Below, one piece after another: positions 44,701 to 54,214 of a DNA stretch of 64,000 nucleotides (its first letter is position 1; each line of letters begins with the position of its first letter). The DNA is taken from contig PEAD01000016.1 of assembly GCA_002753335.1 (NCBI GenBank), positions 1 to 64,000 on the forward strand, given 5' to 3'. The notes under the pieces are model-generated. The model saw only the letters and a program-made list of their open reading frames with translations. It was not told the origin of the DNA and made no database searches. The stretch is from Nitrospirae bacterium MYbin3 (GTDB lineage: Bacteria > Nitrospirota > Thermodesulfovibrionia > Thermodesulfovibrionales > Dissulfurispiraceae). Made by a program: the position numbers and the translations under genes.

Positions 44701-45092
44701 GCAGGGCTGCCGAATCTGTTGATGAAGGTGAAATTTTTAAAATCCTTAACACCGCGCAAAAATTCAATGCCGAACAGGGAATTACAGGTTTTCTCCTTTT
44801 CAACAACGGCTATTTCATGCAGCTGCTGGAAGGACGCAAAGAGTCTGTTGATGCCCTTTTGGAAAAGATAGCAAAAGATGAACGCCATAAGGATTTTAAA
44901 ATAATTCTACGCACAACAAATCAACAGCGGCTTTTTCAGGATTGGTCCATGGGATACTGGAACATGAAAAACACAGGTGCTGACATAGATTTTTCAAAAT
45001 GGCAGGAGCGAACCTTCCATCTTACAGATATATCAAAAGATGCAAAACTTTGCTACGCATTCTTCGAGGCGCTTTCTTCAAAAAATTTATAG
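41763..45092 (+). CDS. AmiC-like receptor-PAS-GGDEF-EAL-BLUF fusion protein
   Basis: 1109 residues, no signal peptide or membrane helix, so cytosolic. Residues about 10-380 are a type I periplasmic-binding fold of the AmiC/urea-amide kind (RLGLMPPLSGIVQLYG at the start). PAS 412-525. GGDEF with SGDEF at 616-620 and an RPGD inhibitory site at 607-610. EAL with EALLRW 744-749, FNVSTRQL, EITETS, VDDFGTGYSS and AEGVETEAE, all catalytic groups intact. BLUF 973-1067 with Tyr978, Asn1002 and Gln1020, the flavin-signalling residues. Thus one chain could link a small-molecule ligand and blue light to cyclic-di-GMP turnover. There is no ribosome site; TATAAT (41748-41753) lies ten bases before the ATG, suggesting a leaderless mRNA. 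Confidence 0.95.
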   Translation: MKTRMAQNDKIRLGLMPPLSGIVQLYGQEISNAGLIACSEVNEEGGVLGRELELIIVDDGSLPETAVPAAERLVRDFGCSAIIGNLLSNSRISVSNFVSEPLKIPYLNFSFYEGSIFGKYFFHFAALPNQQIDLMIPYMQKNFGPKMFFAGNNYEWPRGSIEAAKKTLLDNYGEIVGEEYLPIGTPIKDITSLIEKIAASGADVLVPYFAGTDQINLLNAFAEKGLKKRMAVVMGHYDEAMVSLLAPEVRESLYSSNTYFMSINTNKNREYLDRLSRLEGINGIWPSGNGVMTNFGEGTYLCVKAFAKAANLSGSLDSNKIADALETIEVESPQGIVKMNPSTHHAAVNTYLARCEADGVFSIIESFGQIQPVIPERYREASKILTPVTSDTATRFLEKRAISAMNACGVTSQILQTLDVVIITTDINGIILEANSEAYRQFGYAPDELSGKSVHFLVPPNLRMRHTQLFKEFVEGDAMEISLGKRGEIQGYRKDGTFFPAEASVSRFFHEDQWILVAALRDISERKKTEETLVWRATHDPLTKLPNRTLIKERLTSALTRTTYNKKNVGLIFIDLDSFKLVNDTYGHDAGDKLLISVTEILTNAVRPGDTVARISGDEFVVLCEQIDSEEKLIVIAERINESMRIPIIVNEHKVYISASIGMAIGHGTTHSAEALLRDADAAMYMIKEHGRDGWHLFSEKTRDNLNRKLTVINGLRTAIELNEFRLVYQPIVAANSKTIKGTEALLRWDSASGPVSPAYFIPIAESNGAIIPIGLWIFREVCKTVALIQKECGTDIPYTSFNVSTRQLNEETLVTEFANILKETGAKPENLIIEITETSLMADIHNNIKVLNRLAELGMRVAVDDFGTGYSSLLQLIRMPVSFIKIDREFITELDKKHESRAITSSVIRMAKVMGKKTIAEGVETEAELFELQTQGCDNIQGYYFYKPMPLDNYISLLKNNSVQDINTAQGVYTVIYVSRAAESVDEGEIFKILNTAQKFNAEQGITGFLLFNNGYFMQLLEGRKESVDALLEKIAKDERHKDFKIILRTTNQQRLFQDWSMGYWNMKNTGADIDFSKWQERTFHLTDISKDAKLCYAFFEALSSKNL

Positions 45093-45097
45093 AGAAC

Positions 45098-47533
45098 TTA
45101 AACCGCAATTATTTCGTTAAGAGTGATTTGAAGTCTGTCAATATCGTAAGGCTTTTTCAATACAGCCACAAATCCCTGTTTTTTATATTCGGCCAAAGAA
45201 GCGTCCTCAGAATAACCGCTCGAAACTATCACCTTGACTTCAGGATCAAGCTCTTTCAGTTTATTTAAGGTTTCAGCACCGCCCATACCGCCGCGTATTG
45301 TGAGGTCAAGAATAACAATATCAAACGGTCTGTCCGAATCCTTTGCCCTCTTATATTTTTTAAGAGCAGCTTCTCCGTGCTCCGCAACCTCGACTTCATG
45401 TCCAAGCGAGGATATCAACTCTCTGACAACGGTTCTTACAACATCCTCGTCGTCCATTACAAGCACCTTGCATGTTCTAGTTGCCGTTAAAACAGCAGCC
45501 TTTGTTTCATCTTCTGCAAAGTCAGTTATTGCCGGAATATAAATAGTAAAGAGAGTGCCTTTGCCAGCTTGAGACGACACATCAATGAGCCCTCCATGGT
45601 TTTTGATTATCGAGTATGAGGTGGCAAGACCGAGTCCGCTCCCCTTTTCTTTGGTCGTAAAATAAGGATCAAATATTCTTGATAAATATTCCGCAGGGAT
45701 TCCTATACCCACATCCCGAATAGATATCGCAACATACCTTCCCTGTTCTAAAATGGCCGGAATAGCATTATTATCAGCCTCCAGATTTCGGGCCGCAACC
45801 TCTATCGTACCGCCAATAGGCATAGCCTGCACAGCATTCAATACAATGTTCTGCAGCACCTGACTGATCTGCCCCTCGTCAGCATCAGCAGACCATAGTG
45901 TTTCTGTGATGTCCAGACTGCAGGAACAATTTGATCCGCTCAAGGCAAATTTTACAGAGTTTTCTATCACTGAACTCAACTTGATAAGTCTCTTTTCGGG
46001 CTTGCCACCCTTTGCAAAGGTCAGCAGCTGTGATGTGAGTTTGACCGAAAGATGCAGCGCCTTCTCGGCCTGTTCGATCATCGATAGGGCATTCGCATGA
46101 TTATTTATATTGATTCTGGCCATAGAAAGATAGCCGAAGATTCCCTGCAATAGATTATTGAAATCATGCGCGATGCCGCCGGCAAGGGTGCCGACAGCCT
46201 CCAGTTTCTGTATATTACTAAGCTGTTCTTCGAGCCTTCTGTGTTCTGTTATGTCTATGCCTAAAGAAGTGACTCCTATTATTTCACCCTTTGCACCAAA
46301 CATATGCGAATTAGTCCATGCAATAAGCCGTTTCTCTCCTGCTTTGGTCAGAATATCATTTTCGTATTTTTTAACAATACCTTTTAAAATAATGTTCTCG
46401 GCATGGATATCTCTGATATGTTCACGAATGGCATCAGGTATAAATATATCCATCCAGTTTTTTCCGATAATCTCTTTTATATCCCAACCCGTCAGTTCTG
46501 CAAAAAAGTTATTTGCAAATGTAATTAGGCCTTCATTATTTAACTGCACCGCAATAAGATTCGCATTTTCGAGGGTTTGCCTGAACTGCCGCTCGGACTC
46601 TTTCAATGCTTCTTCAACCATTTTGCGCTCTGTAATATCAGTAAACACAACAGCAAACCTGTGCTTTAAAGGGCTAAAAGCCCAAACATCATAGTACCTT
46701 CCCAGTTCTTTTGAGTAATTCTGGTAGGCTGTAGGCTCGCCGGTTTGCGCTACCTTTCCATAAATATCAATCCAGTATTGTTCTGTGCTAGGCATTACCT
46801 CTTTTATGGTTCTGCCAATCAAAGCTGATGCCGAAGCTCCGGTGAGCTTTTCAAAGGCAGGATTAATCTCAAGAAAACGATAATCTACAGGGCGTCCCTG
46901 CCCATCGTATATCATTTCGTGCAGAGCAAAACCTGCGGTCATATTTTCGAACAACAGACGGTATTTTGTCTCGCTTCTATGCAGCACTTCATCCGACCGC
47001 TTGCGTTCGGTTATATCGTGTATAACTCCAAAAATCTGTTTAGGAGAGCCATCCTCCTGCCTTTTATATATATGCTCGTTGCTTTCAAGCCATAACCAAT
47101 CACCGTTCTTATGCTTCATCCTGTATTCATGAGAAATCATCTCACCGTCTTTTGCCTTGCTGTATTTTTCGAGAATTGCCGAAACATACAGATTAAAGTC
47201 ATCAGGATTCATCAGTGTCTGGATTAGATGGTCGCCCATCCCTTTAATTTCATCCACCGAATATCCGAGGACCTTCTGTATGCCTTGGTTGCTGTATATA
47301 TTTTTTTGGTCTACCAGATCATAAATATATATGACATCGGGGCTCATATTCATAAGTGATTCGATGAACTTGTTTCTTTCGGCAAGCGTGCCTGCTGACT
47401 CTCGCAGTTCATGCTCCATGCTTCTGCGACTGCGGATGTTGAATAGAAGAAAGGCTATAAGTATGGATTCACTTATAAGAAATAAGATTAAACCCCAGTG
47501 CTCTCCCCAGAAACCGGGCTCAAAATTTAACAT
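45098..47533 (-). CDS. membrane-anchored PAS histidine kinase with C-terminal receiver
   Basis: 811 residues. One membrane helix (13-35), then three PAS domains (about 55-180, 185-305, 310-430, each ending in an ITERK/ITEHR motif), HisKA with His near 454 in GGIAHDFNN, HATPase (DVGIGIPAE, GSGLGLATSYSI) and a receiver (VILDLTIRGGMGG near 740). It is convergent with the BLUF fusion gene and ends 6 bp from it, without a visible terminator. Target regulator unknown. Confidence 0.93.
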   Translation of the reverse strand: MLNFEPGFWGEHWGLILFLISESILIAFLLFNIRSRRSMEHELRESAGTLAERNKFIESLMNMSPDVIYIYDLVDQKNIYSNQGIQKVLGYSVDEIKGMGDHLIQTLMNPDDFNLYVSAILEKYSKAKDGEMISHEYRMKHKNGDWLWLESNEHIYKRQEDGSPKQIFGVIHDITERKRSDEVLHRSETKYRLLFENMTAGFALHEMIYDGQGRPVDYRFLEINPAFEKLTGASASALIGRTIKEVMPSTEQYWIDIYGKVAQTGEPTAYQNYSKELGRYYDVWAFSPLKHRFAVVFTDITERKMVEEALKESERQFRQTLENANLIAVQLNNEGLITFANNFFAELTGWDIKEIIGKNWMDIFIPDAIREHIRDIHAENIILKGIVKKYENDILTKAGEKRLIAWTNSHMFGAKGEIIGVTSLGIDITEHRRLEEQLSNIQKLEAVGTLAGGIAHDFNNLLQGIFGYLSMARININNHANALSMIEQAEKALHLSVKLTSQLLTFAKGGKPEKRLIKLSSVIENSVKFALSGSNCSCSLDITETLWSADADEGQISQVLQNIVLNAVQAMPIGGTIEVAARNLEADNNAIPAILEQGRYVAISIRDVGIGIPAEYLSRIFDPYFTTKEKGSGLGLATSYSIIKNHGGLIDVSSQAGKGTLFTIYIPAITDFAEDETKAAVLTATRTCKVLVMDDEDVVRTVVRELISSLGHEVEVAEHGEAALKKYKRAKDSDRPFDIVILDLTIRGGMGGAETLNKLKELDPEVKVIVSSGYSEDASLAEYKKQGFVAVLKKPYDIDRLQITLNEIIAV

Positions 47534-47557
47534 TTGATATATTACTACAATTTTGCA

Positions 47558-47580
47558 AAAATGGGGACAGTGACCATTTT
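47558..47580. repeat. 23-bp imperfect palindrome AAAATGG...CCATTTT
   Basis: Perfect 7-bp arms (47558-47564, 47574-47580) around a 9-nt centre GGACAGTGA, in the 55-bp gap between the aconitase stop and the PAS kinase start. It looks like a dispersed small palindromic (REP-like) element, from memory of similar sequences near IS200-like transposases, not from any search. Only one copy was noticed in this window. It could serve as a terminator-like hairpin for aconitase. Confidence 0.35.
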
Positions 47581-47588
47581 ACTACACC

Positions 47589-49523
47589 TCATGCCTTGGA
47601 TGATGAAAGCAGACCGCCTCTCAAAACAAGCTCTTTCTCTCTATCGTTAAGATCGGACACCACAAAAAAGGATGTTCCTTTTGTAGCATTCTCAACCTTA
47701 TATTCCTGCCCTTCTTTTATAGCTCCAAGCAATCCGCTTATCGAAAGCCTGTCGCCCTGCTCAACCTTATCGTAATCTTCGGAAGATTTGAACAGCAGCG
47801 GCAAAATCCCGAAATTAACAAGATTCGCCCTGTGGATCCTTGCGAAGGATTTTACAATTACGGTCTGCAGCCCAAGATACATCGGGGCCAAAGCCGCGTG
47901 CTCCCTTGAAGAGCCCTGCCCGTAATTCTCACCGCCGACAACAATCGCGCCGCCTTTTGCCTTTGCCTCATTCGCGCGGCTGCTGAATGTTTTATCTATA
48001 TTCTCAAATACAAAATCGGATATGGCCGGGATGTTCGACCTGAACGGAAGCACCTTTGATCCGGCAGGCATGATGTCGTCAGTGGTAATGTTATTTCCGA
48101 CCTTAAGCAGAACCTCGGCATCAATTCTATCTTGGAGAGCAGCTTTCACCGGAACTTCTTTTATATTCGGGCCTTTTAAGATTTTTATCTCGGTTGTGTT
48201 GCTCTTGGGCGATACAAGCAAATTGTCATTTATCATAAATGTTTTAGGCTCTTTCACCTTGGCGATTTCTAAACCGCACTCTCTCGGATCAACCATCTCG
48301 CCCTTGAGAGCAAAGACAGCGCAGGAGATAGGGCTGGCAAGATATACCGAAGCATCCTTTGTGCCTGACCTGCCATGAAAGTTTCTGTTGTACGAACGCA
48401 CCGAAACATGGCCGGTTCCGGGCGCACCGCCCATGCCGATGCAGGCGCCGCAAGAAATTTCCATAATCCTCGCGCCTGAAGAGATCATTTCTGCGATAAC
48501 GCCTTCACGCGACAGCATCTCATAGACCTGCTTTGAGCCGGGATTGATAAGCAGATTCAGATTCTCGGCTATTGTGCGGCCTTTGAGTATTGACGCCACC
48601 GTCTTCATCGCATGATACGAAGAGTTGGTGCAGCTGCCTATGCAGACCTGATTCACCTTTTTGCCTGCAAGCTCGCGAACAGAAACCACATTGTCAGGAC
48701 TGTGCGGCTGGGCTATCATCGGCTCGATGCTGCCAAGGTCAAGAATTATAGTTTCGGAATATTCAGCGCCTTTGTCAGCCTTAAGCTCTATCCAATCTTT
48801 TTCCCTGCCCTCTGCCTTAAGAAATTTAAGAGTATTAGCATCACTCGGGAATATTGATGTTGTTGCTCCAAGCTCTGCCCCCATATTTGTAATTGTTGCC
48901 CTTTCGGTAACATTGAGGTCTTTGACTCCCGGCCCGCCGTACTCTATAATTTTTCCGACCCCACCTTTTACGGTCAGCATTTTTAAGAGCGTAAGGATCA
49001 CATCCATCGCCGTAACCCATGGCCTGTTGAGCTTTCCTGTCAGCTTTACCTGAACAACCTTGGGCATATTTATTTCAAAAGGCGCTCCGGCCATGACAGA
49101 GGCGGCCTCAAGCCCTCCAACACCAATAGCTATCATGCCCATTCCTCCGCCTGTAGGCGTATGGCTGTCGGTGCCTAGAGCTATCTTGCCGGACGCGGCG
49201 AATCTTTCTAGATGCACCTGATGGCAAATGCCGTTGCCCGGCTTTGAAAAGTAGGCTCCGAATTTAGCGGCAGCTGTCTGAAGAAATGCGTGGTCATCGC
49301 TATTCATAAAATTTGATTGGAGCATATTGTGGTCAACATAAGAAACGGCCAGCGGAACCTTTACCCTGTCTATTCCTATCGCCTCAAATTCGAGCCAGGC
49401 CATCGTGCCTGTGGCATCCTGAGTATAGACCTGATCAACATTAAGCGCTATCTGGCTTCCAGCAGCAACATCTCCTGAAACTTTGTGCACATCAAAAATC
49501 TTCTGGACTATGTTTTTAGCCAT
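47589..49523 (-). CDS. aconitate hydratase, Aquifex type
   Basis: 644 residues. Interconverts citrate and isocitrate in the TCA cycle using a [4Fe-4S] cluster; the ligand cysteines are in CIGSCTNSSYHAM and ISCGACIGMGG. The large N-terminal domain (YVDHNMLQSNFMNSDDH, GTDSHTPTGGGMG) is followed by the swivel domain (GGENYGQGSSREHAAL). It is shorter than the AcnA/AcnB types (about 890) and matches the compact form seen in Aquifex, Nitrospirota and deltaproteobacteria. Monocistronic by appearance; GGAG stands before the ATG. Confidence 0.95.
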   Translation of the reverse strand: MAKNIVQKIFDVHKVSGDVAAGSQIALNVDQVYTQDATGTMAWLEFEAIGIDRVKVPLAVSYVDHNMLQSNFMNSDDHAFLQTAAAKFGAYFSKPGNGICHQVHLERFAASGKIALGTDSHTPTGGGMGMIAIGVGGLEAASVMAGAPFEINMPKVVQVKLTGKLNRPWVTAMDVILTLLKMLTVKGGVGKIIEYGGPGVKDLNVTERATITNMGAELGATTSIFPSDANTLKFLKAEGREKDWIELKADKGAEYSETIILDLGSIEPMIAQPHSPDNVVSVRELAGKKVNQVCIGSCTNSSYHAMKTVASILKGRTIAENLNLLINPGSKQVYEMLSREGVIAEMISSGARIMEISCGACIGMGGAPGTGHVSVRSYNRNFHGRSGTKDASVYLASPISCAVFALKGEMVDPRECGLEIAKVKEPKTFMINDNLLVSPKSNTTEIKILKGPNIKEVPVKAALQDRIDAEVLLKVGNNITTDDIMPAGSKVLPFRSNIPAISDFVFENIDKTFSSRANEAKAKGGAIVVGGENYGQGSSREHAALAPMYLGLQTVIVKSFARIHRANLVNFGILPLLFKSSEDYDKVEQGDRLSISGLLGAIKEGQEYKVENATKGTSFFVVSDLNDREKELVLRGGLLSSSKA

Positions 49524-49604
49524 GTTTTTTCTCCGAATTTTTTTTTAGAAATTTGAACTATAAATAACCGAGGCTAGCAGAAATTGGCTTTTGATTTTTA
49601 CAAT

Positions 49605-52268
49605 CTACTTCGCCCCGCAGCATTTTTTGTATTTCTTGCCGCTGCCGCAGGGGCAAGGGTCGTTTCTGCCGACCTTGTTATCGCTGTGGGCAGGCTGCTT
49701 AAGGCCTTCCGATCCCCTATTGAAAACAAGCCTGTGCTCCCGCTCACGCATCTCACTTTCGGTCTCGCTCTTTATCTGGACCCTGAAAAGCCTCATGAGC
49801 GCTTCGGAATTTATTCTCTGGGACATGTCAGAGAAGAGATTGAAAGCCTCTTTCTTATATTCAACCAGAGGGTCGCGCTGTGCGTAGCCTCTCAAGCCTA
49901 TGCCTTCCTTGATATGATCTATGCCCAAAAGATGGTCTTTCCACTGCGTATCTATAATCTGTAAGAGCAGCACCCGCTCCATGTACCGCATCGCATCCGA
50001 GCCGACCTCTGCCTCTTTTCTTTCATAGGTTTCTTTGGCCTTTGCAGCTACTAAATCGTAAAGCTCTTCGGCGCTGCCGGTATCAGGAATATCCATGCTG
50101 ATGCCGAATGCTCCATAAATAGCATCGCTTAATCCCTTTAAATTCCATTCATCGTAGCCGGCGTCTTCGCTGCAGAATACAGAAACAAGAGCGTCAGCCT
50201 CATCCTCTATCATCTCGAATATTTTGTCCCTAAGATTTTCGCCTGTCAGCACATCCCTGCGAAACTTATAAATCTCGCTCCGCTGTTTGTTCATAACGTC
50301 ATCGTATTCGAGCAGATGTTTTCTTATATCGAAGTTGTGCGCCTCCACCTTTTTCTGCGCGTTCTCTATAGCCTTTGTGACCATTTTGTTTTCGATAGGC
50401 ACCCACTCGTCCATCTTGAGCAGATTCATCAAGCTGTCTATCCTGTCCGAGCCGAATATCCGCATCAGGTCATCAGTTAGAGAAAGATAAAACCGCGATG
50501 AACCAGGATCTCCCTGCCTGCCTGACCTTCCCCGCAGCTGGTTGTCTATCCTTCGGGATTCGTGCCGCTCTGTGCCGATAATCCTCAAGCCTCCGGCTTC
50601 AAGCACCTGTTCACGCTCTTTTGCGCAGATCTCTTTGGCCTTGTCATATGCTGCCTTATATTCTTCTTCGGTAAACTTGGGCTTATCGAGCAAAAGCTCG
50701 CGGGCTATTCCGTCAGGGTTTCCGCCAAGAACTATGTCGGTTCCTCTTCCTGCCATATTTGTGGCAATCGTCACCGCGCCGAACCTTCCGGCCTGAGCAA
50801 CTATCTCGGCCTCCTTCTCATGGAACTTGGCGTTGAGCACAGCATGCCTGACACCCTTTTTCTTGAGCATCTGTGCAAGCAGTTCGGACTTTTCTATCGA
50901 GATTGTTCCTACAAGAGCGGGTTGGCCTCTCTTGTGGCACTCCTCTATCTCCTGAATAACCGCATTGTATTTTGCCTTCTCATTTTTATACACAATGTCC
51001 GCTGCGTCGTCCCTTATCATCGGCCTGTTGGTAGGGATTACGACAACCTCTAGATTGTATATCTGCGCAAACTCATGCGCCTCGGTATCGGCGGTTCCTG
51101 TCATGCCCGCAAGTTTGTTGTACATCCTGAAATAGTTCTGGAAGGTTATCGTTGCAAGCGTCTGGTTTTCGCTCGCTATCTTCACATTTTCTTTAGCTTC
51201 TATAGCCTGATGAAGCCCGTCGCTCCAGCGCCTTCCGGACATAAGCCTGCCTGTAAACTCGTCAACTATTATGACCTCGCCGTCCTTTACAACATAGTCA
51301 ACATCCCTCTTGAACATATGGTGGGCTCGCAGGCCTTGCAGCACATGATGAACCCATTCAAAATTAGCAGGTTCATACAGGTTGCCCACTCCGAGCAGAT
51401 TTTCTATCTTCGAGTTTCCCCTGTCGTTTATAACGATATTTTTGAGCTTTTCGTCGGTTTTAAAATCTTCGTCCTCTTTTAGATAAGGTAGTATTTTATT
51501 GACGCGATAATATTTATCGGTTGACTCTTCCGATGGCCCCGAAATTATCAGCGGGGTCCTCGCCTCATCAATCAGGATGCTGTCAACCTCGTCAACTATC
51601 GCGTAGTTCAGCTCCCTCTGCGCATAGTCCGAGAGGTCATATTTCATATTGTCCCTGAGATAATCGAAGCCGAACTCGTTGTTGGTTCCGTAGGTCACAT
51701 CAGCGCCGTAGGCCTCCTTTTTCTCGCAGGGGCGCAGGTGGTTGTATCTTTTGTCATTTGAAAGATATGTGGTGTCGTACAAAAACGAATAATCATGCTG
51801 TATCACCCCTACCGACAGGCCTAGAAAATGGTAGAGAATTCCCATCCATTGCGCATCTCTTTTTGCGAGATAGTCGTTTACGGTGACAACATGAACTCCT
51901 CTGCCGTCAAGAGAGTTGAGATATACAGGAAGAGTTGCCACAAGGGTCTTGCCCTCGCCCGTCTTCATTTCTGCGATCCTGCCGTCATGCAGGGCAATGC
52001 CGCCGATAAGCTGCACATCGAAATGCCTCATGTTCAGGCAGCGCTTTGATGCCTCGCGCACAACCGCAAACGCCTCGTTCATCAGGTCGTCAAGGGTCTC
52101 TCCATCAGCGATGCGGCTTTTAAACTCGGCAGTTTTATTTCTGAGCTGGTCATCGCTCAAAGAAGATACTGAAGGCTCAAGAATATTGATGGCATCAATC
52201 CTCGAAAGAAGCTTCTTCAGCTCACGTTCGTTCTTAGTCCCGAACAACTTATTTAGTATGTTAAGCAT
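49605..52268 (-). CDS. secA: preprotein translocase ATPase SecA
   Basis: 887 residues, full length. Drives secretory proteins through SecYEG. Walker A region EMKTGEGKT near residue 103, [19 protein letters not shown], the helicase motif [14 protein letters not shown] and the SEC-C zinc-binding tail [14 protein letters not shown] (Cys872, 874, 883, 884), which binds SecB or ribosomes. A possible promoter TTGCAT-18-TAACAT lies in the 60 bp upstream. Confidence 0.98.
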   Translation of the reverse strand: MLNILNKLFGTKNERELKKLLSRIDAINILEPSVSSLSDDQLRNKTAEFKSRIADGETLDDLMNEAFAVVREASKRCLNMRHFDVQLIGGIALHDGRIAEMKTGEGKTLVATLPVYLNSLDGRGVHVVTVNDYLAKRDAQWMGILYHFLGLSVGVIQHDYSFLYDTTYLSNDKRYNHLRPCEKKEAYGADVTYGTNNEFGFDYLRDNMKYDLSDYAQRELNYAIVDEVDSILIDEARTPLIISGPSEESTDKYYRVNKILPYLKEDEDFKTDEKLKNIVINDRGNSKIENLLGVGNLYEPANFEWVHHVLQGLRAHHMFKRDVDYVVKDGEVIIVDEFTGRLMSGRRWSDGLHQAIEAKENVKIASENQTLATITFQNYFRMYNKLAGMTGTADTEAHEFAQIYNLEVVVIPTNRPMIRDDAADIVYKNEKAKYNAVIQEIEECHKRGQPALVGTISIEKSELLAQMLKKKGVRHAVLNAKFHEKEAEIVAQAGRFGAVTIATNMAGRGTDIVLGGNPDGIARELLLDKPKFTEEEYKAAYDKAKEICAKEREQVLEAGGLRIIGTERHESRRIDNQLRGRSGRQGDPGSSRFYLSLTDDLMRIFGSDRIDSLMNLLKMDEWVPIENKMVTKAIENAQKKVEAHNFDIRKHLLEYDDVMNKQRSEIYKFRRDVLTGENLRDKIFEMIEDEADALVSVFCSEDAGYDEWNLKGLSDAIYGAFGISMDIPDTGSAEELYDLVAAKAKETYERKEAEVGSDAMRYMERVLLLQIIDTQWKDHLLGIDHIKEGIGLRGYAQRDPLVEYKKEAFNLFSDMSQRINSEALMRLFRVQIKSETESEMREREHRLVFNRGSEGLKQPAHSDNKVGRNDPCPCGSGKKYKKCCGAK

Positions 52269-52329
52269 AACTAATTATGTTAGCCGAGCGTTCTGTTTTT
52301 ATGCAAGAAATCTGCGCGTCGATCCAGGG

Positions 52330-53439
52330 CTAATGCTCTATGCGGTTAGTGGTATTGTGCCTTTTGTCCGATTCAAAAAGGCCTTTGATTTTTTGGAGAA
52401 TAAGCCTTAAAAATCTGCTCTTTGCAAAAAAACAGTGATAGGTAAATGTAAAATCAGCTCCGAGATACGCCTTTACCTCAGGGTCTGTCCAACCCGCAAT
52501 ATATGTCTTAAACCCTCTTTTAATGCAATACTCAAGATTGTTAAACCAGCTGACAAAATAAAGATTAAGCTCCATAGAGTCGGGATATACAAAACCCACA
52601 TACTTATCCACCAACGCATTTCGATAAACAAAGCAGAGATTAAAGCCGATGATTTTATCTTTGCATTTATAAACAAATACTATACCGCCGTTTGAATCCC
52701 TGAACACCGTTGCAAAAAAGTCTCTGCTCAATTTATCAAAATGGATATAGCTCTGCTCATAAACATTACTATAGAGCGAATACAGAAGATCTATAGTATC
52801 GTCACTAAAAAAAGCGTCTCCTGTTTTAATATCTTCAACAGACAGTTCGGAGCGCGAACGCAGTTTTCTTTTAAAATCTTTTCTGCGCGAACGAGAAAAT
52901 CTTTGCAGATAATCCTCGATCGAGGAGAAGTTAATAGGAACATAGCTCAGCGCCTGTCCTGATAATCTGGTAAAACCTGAGTCTTCAAGATGCTTGATGA
53001 TATTTAAAGAATGACTGTTTTCATTTACTGACAGAAGCGGAGATTCAAACGGGATGTCTTTAACTATTAAAAAAGGTAGCTGCATCTTAGAAAACTGTGC
53101 GAGCAGCTCATCCGCAAATTTCTTTGGAGAAGCTTCATAAGGCAACGGAGAGTACTCGGTTACGGTTGTTCCTATAAAAAGAACTTTCGGCCTGAACAGC
53201 TTGAGTATGAACCGCGGGAAAAAACGGACACATCTAATGTAGGCCTTCTTAGCCCATCCGTCCACTGTGGTAAAGATATCGAACTCAGTGACAAAACCAT
53301 AAGCGGTCTTATTACCGCAGGCGATTTTAAAAGGCTCAAACCCATCAGGAGGAAAAGCTAAAAAAGCTTCGGCAAGCTCCTCAGGCTCAAGAAGGTTAGA
53401 GGCTGCCTGATTTTTTTCATCGTTATCCTGCATGCTCAT
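52330..53439 (-). CDS. GNAT-superfamily (BioF2/FemAB-like) acyltransferase
   Basis: 369 residues. The C-terminal half (about 160-340) has the GNAT/FemAB look: YLQRFSRSRRKDFKRKLR, LLYSLYSNVYEQSYIHFDKLS, and NGGIVFVYKCKDKIIGFNLCFVY, then KRGFKTYIAGW. Such enzymes transfer acyl or aminoacyl groups to an amine. The frame opens at 53487, but ATG 53439 has AGG six bases upstream and keeps overlap with the hydrolase gene to 17 bp. Last gene of the seven-gene acyl operon, so it may attach the finished acyl chain. The donor (acyl-ACP or acyl-CoA) is not evident. Confidence 0.8.
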   Translation of the reverse strand: MSMQDNDEKNQAASNLLEPEELAEAFLAFPPDGFEPFKIACGNKTAYGFVTEFDIFTTVDGWAKKAYIRCVRFFPRFILKLFRPKVLFIGTTVTEYSPLPYEASPKKFADELLAQFSKMQLPFLIVKDIPFESPLLSVNENSHSLNIIKHLEDSGFTRLSGQALSYVPINFSSIEDYLQRFSRSRRKDFKRKLRSRSELSVEDIKTGDAFFSDDTIDLLYSLYSNVYEQSYIHFDKLSRDFFATVFRDSNGGIVFVYKCKDKIIGFNLCFVYRNALVDKYVGFVYPDSMELNLYFVSWFNNLEYCIKRGFKTYIAGWTDPEVKAYLGADFTFTYHCFFAKSRFLRLILQKIKGLFESDKRHNTTNRIEH

Positions 53440-54214
53440 TGAAAAACCTGATCGTCTGCGCAGCAACTTCGTCTTTTTGAAAATCAAGAGTCAGCATGTG
53501 GTATGAGTTATCAAGAAAAATTTTCCGCACATCGGAAGAGCCTATATTTTTTTCAACATAATCCGCATTCTTCGTGCTCGCAATATCATCTTCAAGTGCG
53601 TGCAGCAAAAGCGTCGGAGTTTTTACTTCAGGCATTATTTTCTTTACCGCACTGATATGCTTGAATAGTTCATGCATCGCCTTTGACGGGAATTTAGAAT
53701 AAGCAATGAGATTGTCATGCAAAGCAGATGCAATGTGCTTTCTCATCCTTTCATCTTTTATGCCGTATGGCTCGCGCTCTTCGTAAGAATAAAAATATTT
53801 CAAAGGAGGATAGTATGAGACCGGCAGCAAGAACTTGTACCAAGGCAGGCTCCAGCCGTCATAAGAGAGAGTTGTCGAAAGCATCGCTATTGCGGACATA
53901 TCATCCTTGACCTCATAAGCAAGGTAAAGCGAAAAAAGCGCTCCCATGCACAACCCTCCCGAGAAAACATTCCTGTGGTTCTTCTTCATTTCATCAAACT
54001 CTTCACGCACAGTGCCGTACCAGTCCTGCCAACGCGTTTTCGATAGATCGTCTATAGTTGTTCCATGTCCAGCAAGACATGGCCCCTTGACAGTATAGCC
54101 TGCTCGGTTGAGATGGCGGGCAAGATTTTTCAGTTCAAATGGACTTCCGGTCAAACCATGGATAAGCAATACTGCATCGTCTCCGCCCTTAAGGTCGATT
54201 ATGTGATTTTTCAA
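53423..54214 (-). CDS. alpha/beta hydrolase with cysteine nucleophile (carboxylesterase-like)
   Basis: 263 residues of the monoglyceride lipase/carboxylesterase type: LLIHGLTGSPFE (oxyanion loop), HGTTIDDL, and a nucleophile elbow reading GLCMG (Cys89) where esterases have GLSMG. The acid is likely Asp in HALEDDIAS and the base His in NSYHMLTLD. The TGC codon is clear. Cys at this place is known in dienelactone hydrolase and in acyl transfer enzymes, so this protein may move or release an acyl chain rather than hydrolyse lipid. It overlaps the ketosynthase gene by 4 bp. Confidence 0.88.
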   Translation of the reverse strand: MKNHIIDLKGGDDAVLLIHGLTGSPFELKNLARHLNRAGYTVKGPCLAGHGTTIDDLSKTRWQDWYGTVREEFDEMKKNHRNVFSGGLCMGALFSLYLAYEVKDDMSAIAMLSTTLSYDGWSLPWYKFLLPVSYYPPLKYFYSYEEREPYGIKDERMRKHIASALHDNLIAYSKFPSKAMHELFKHISAVKKIMPEVKTPTLLLHALEDDIASTKNADYVEKNIGSSDVRKIFLDNSYHMLTLDFQKDEVAAQTIRFFNEHAG

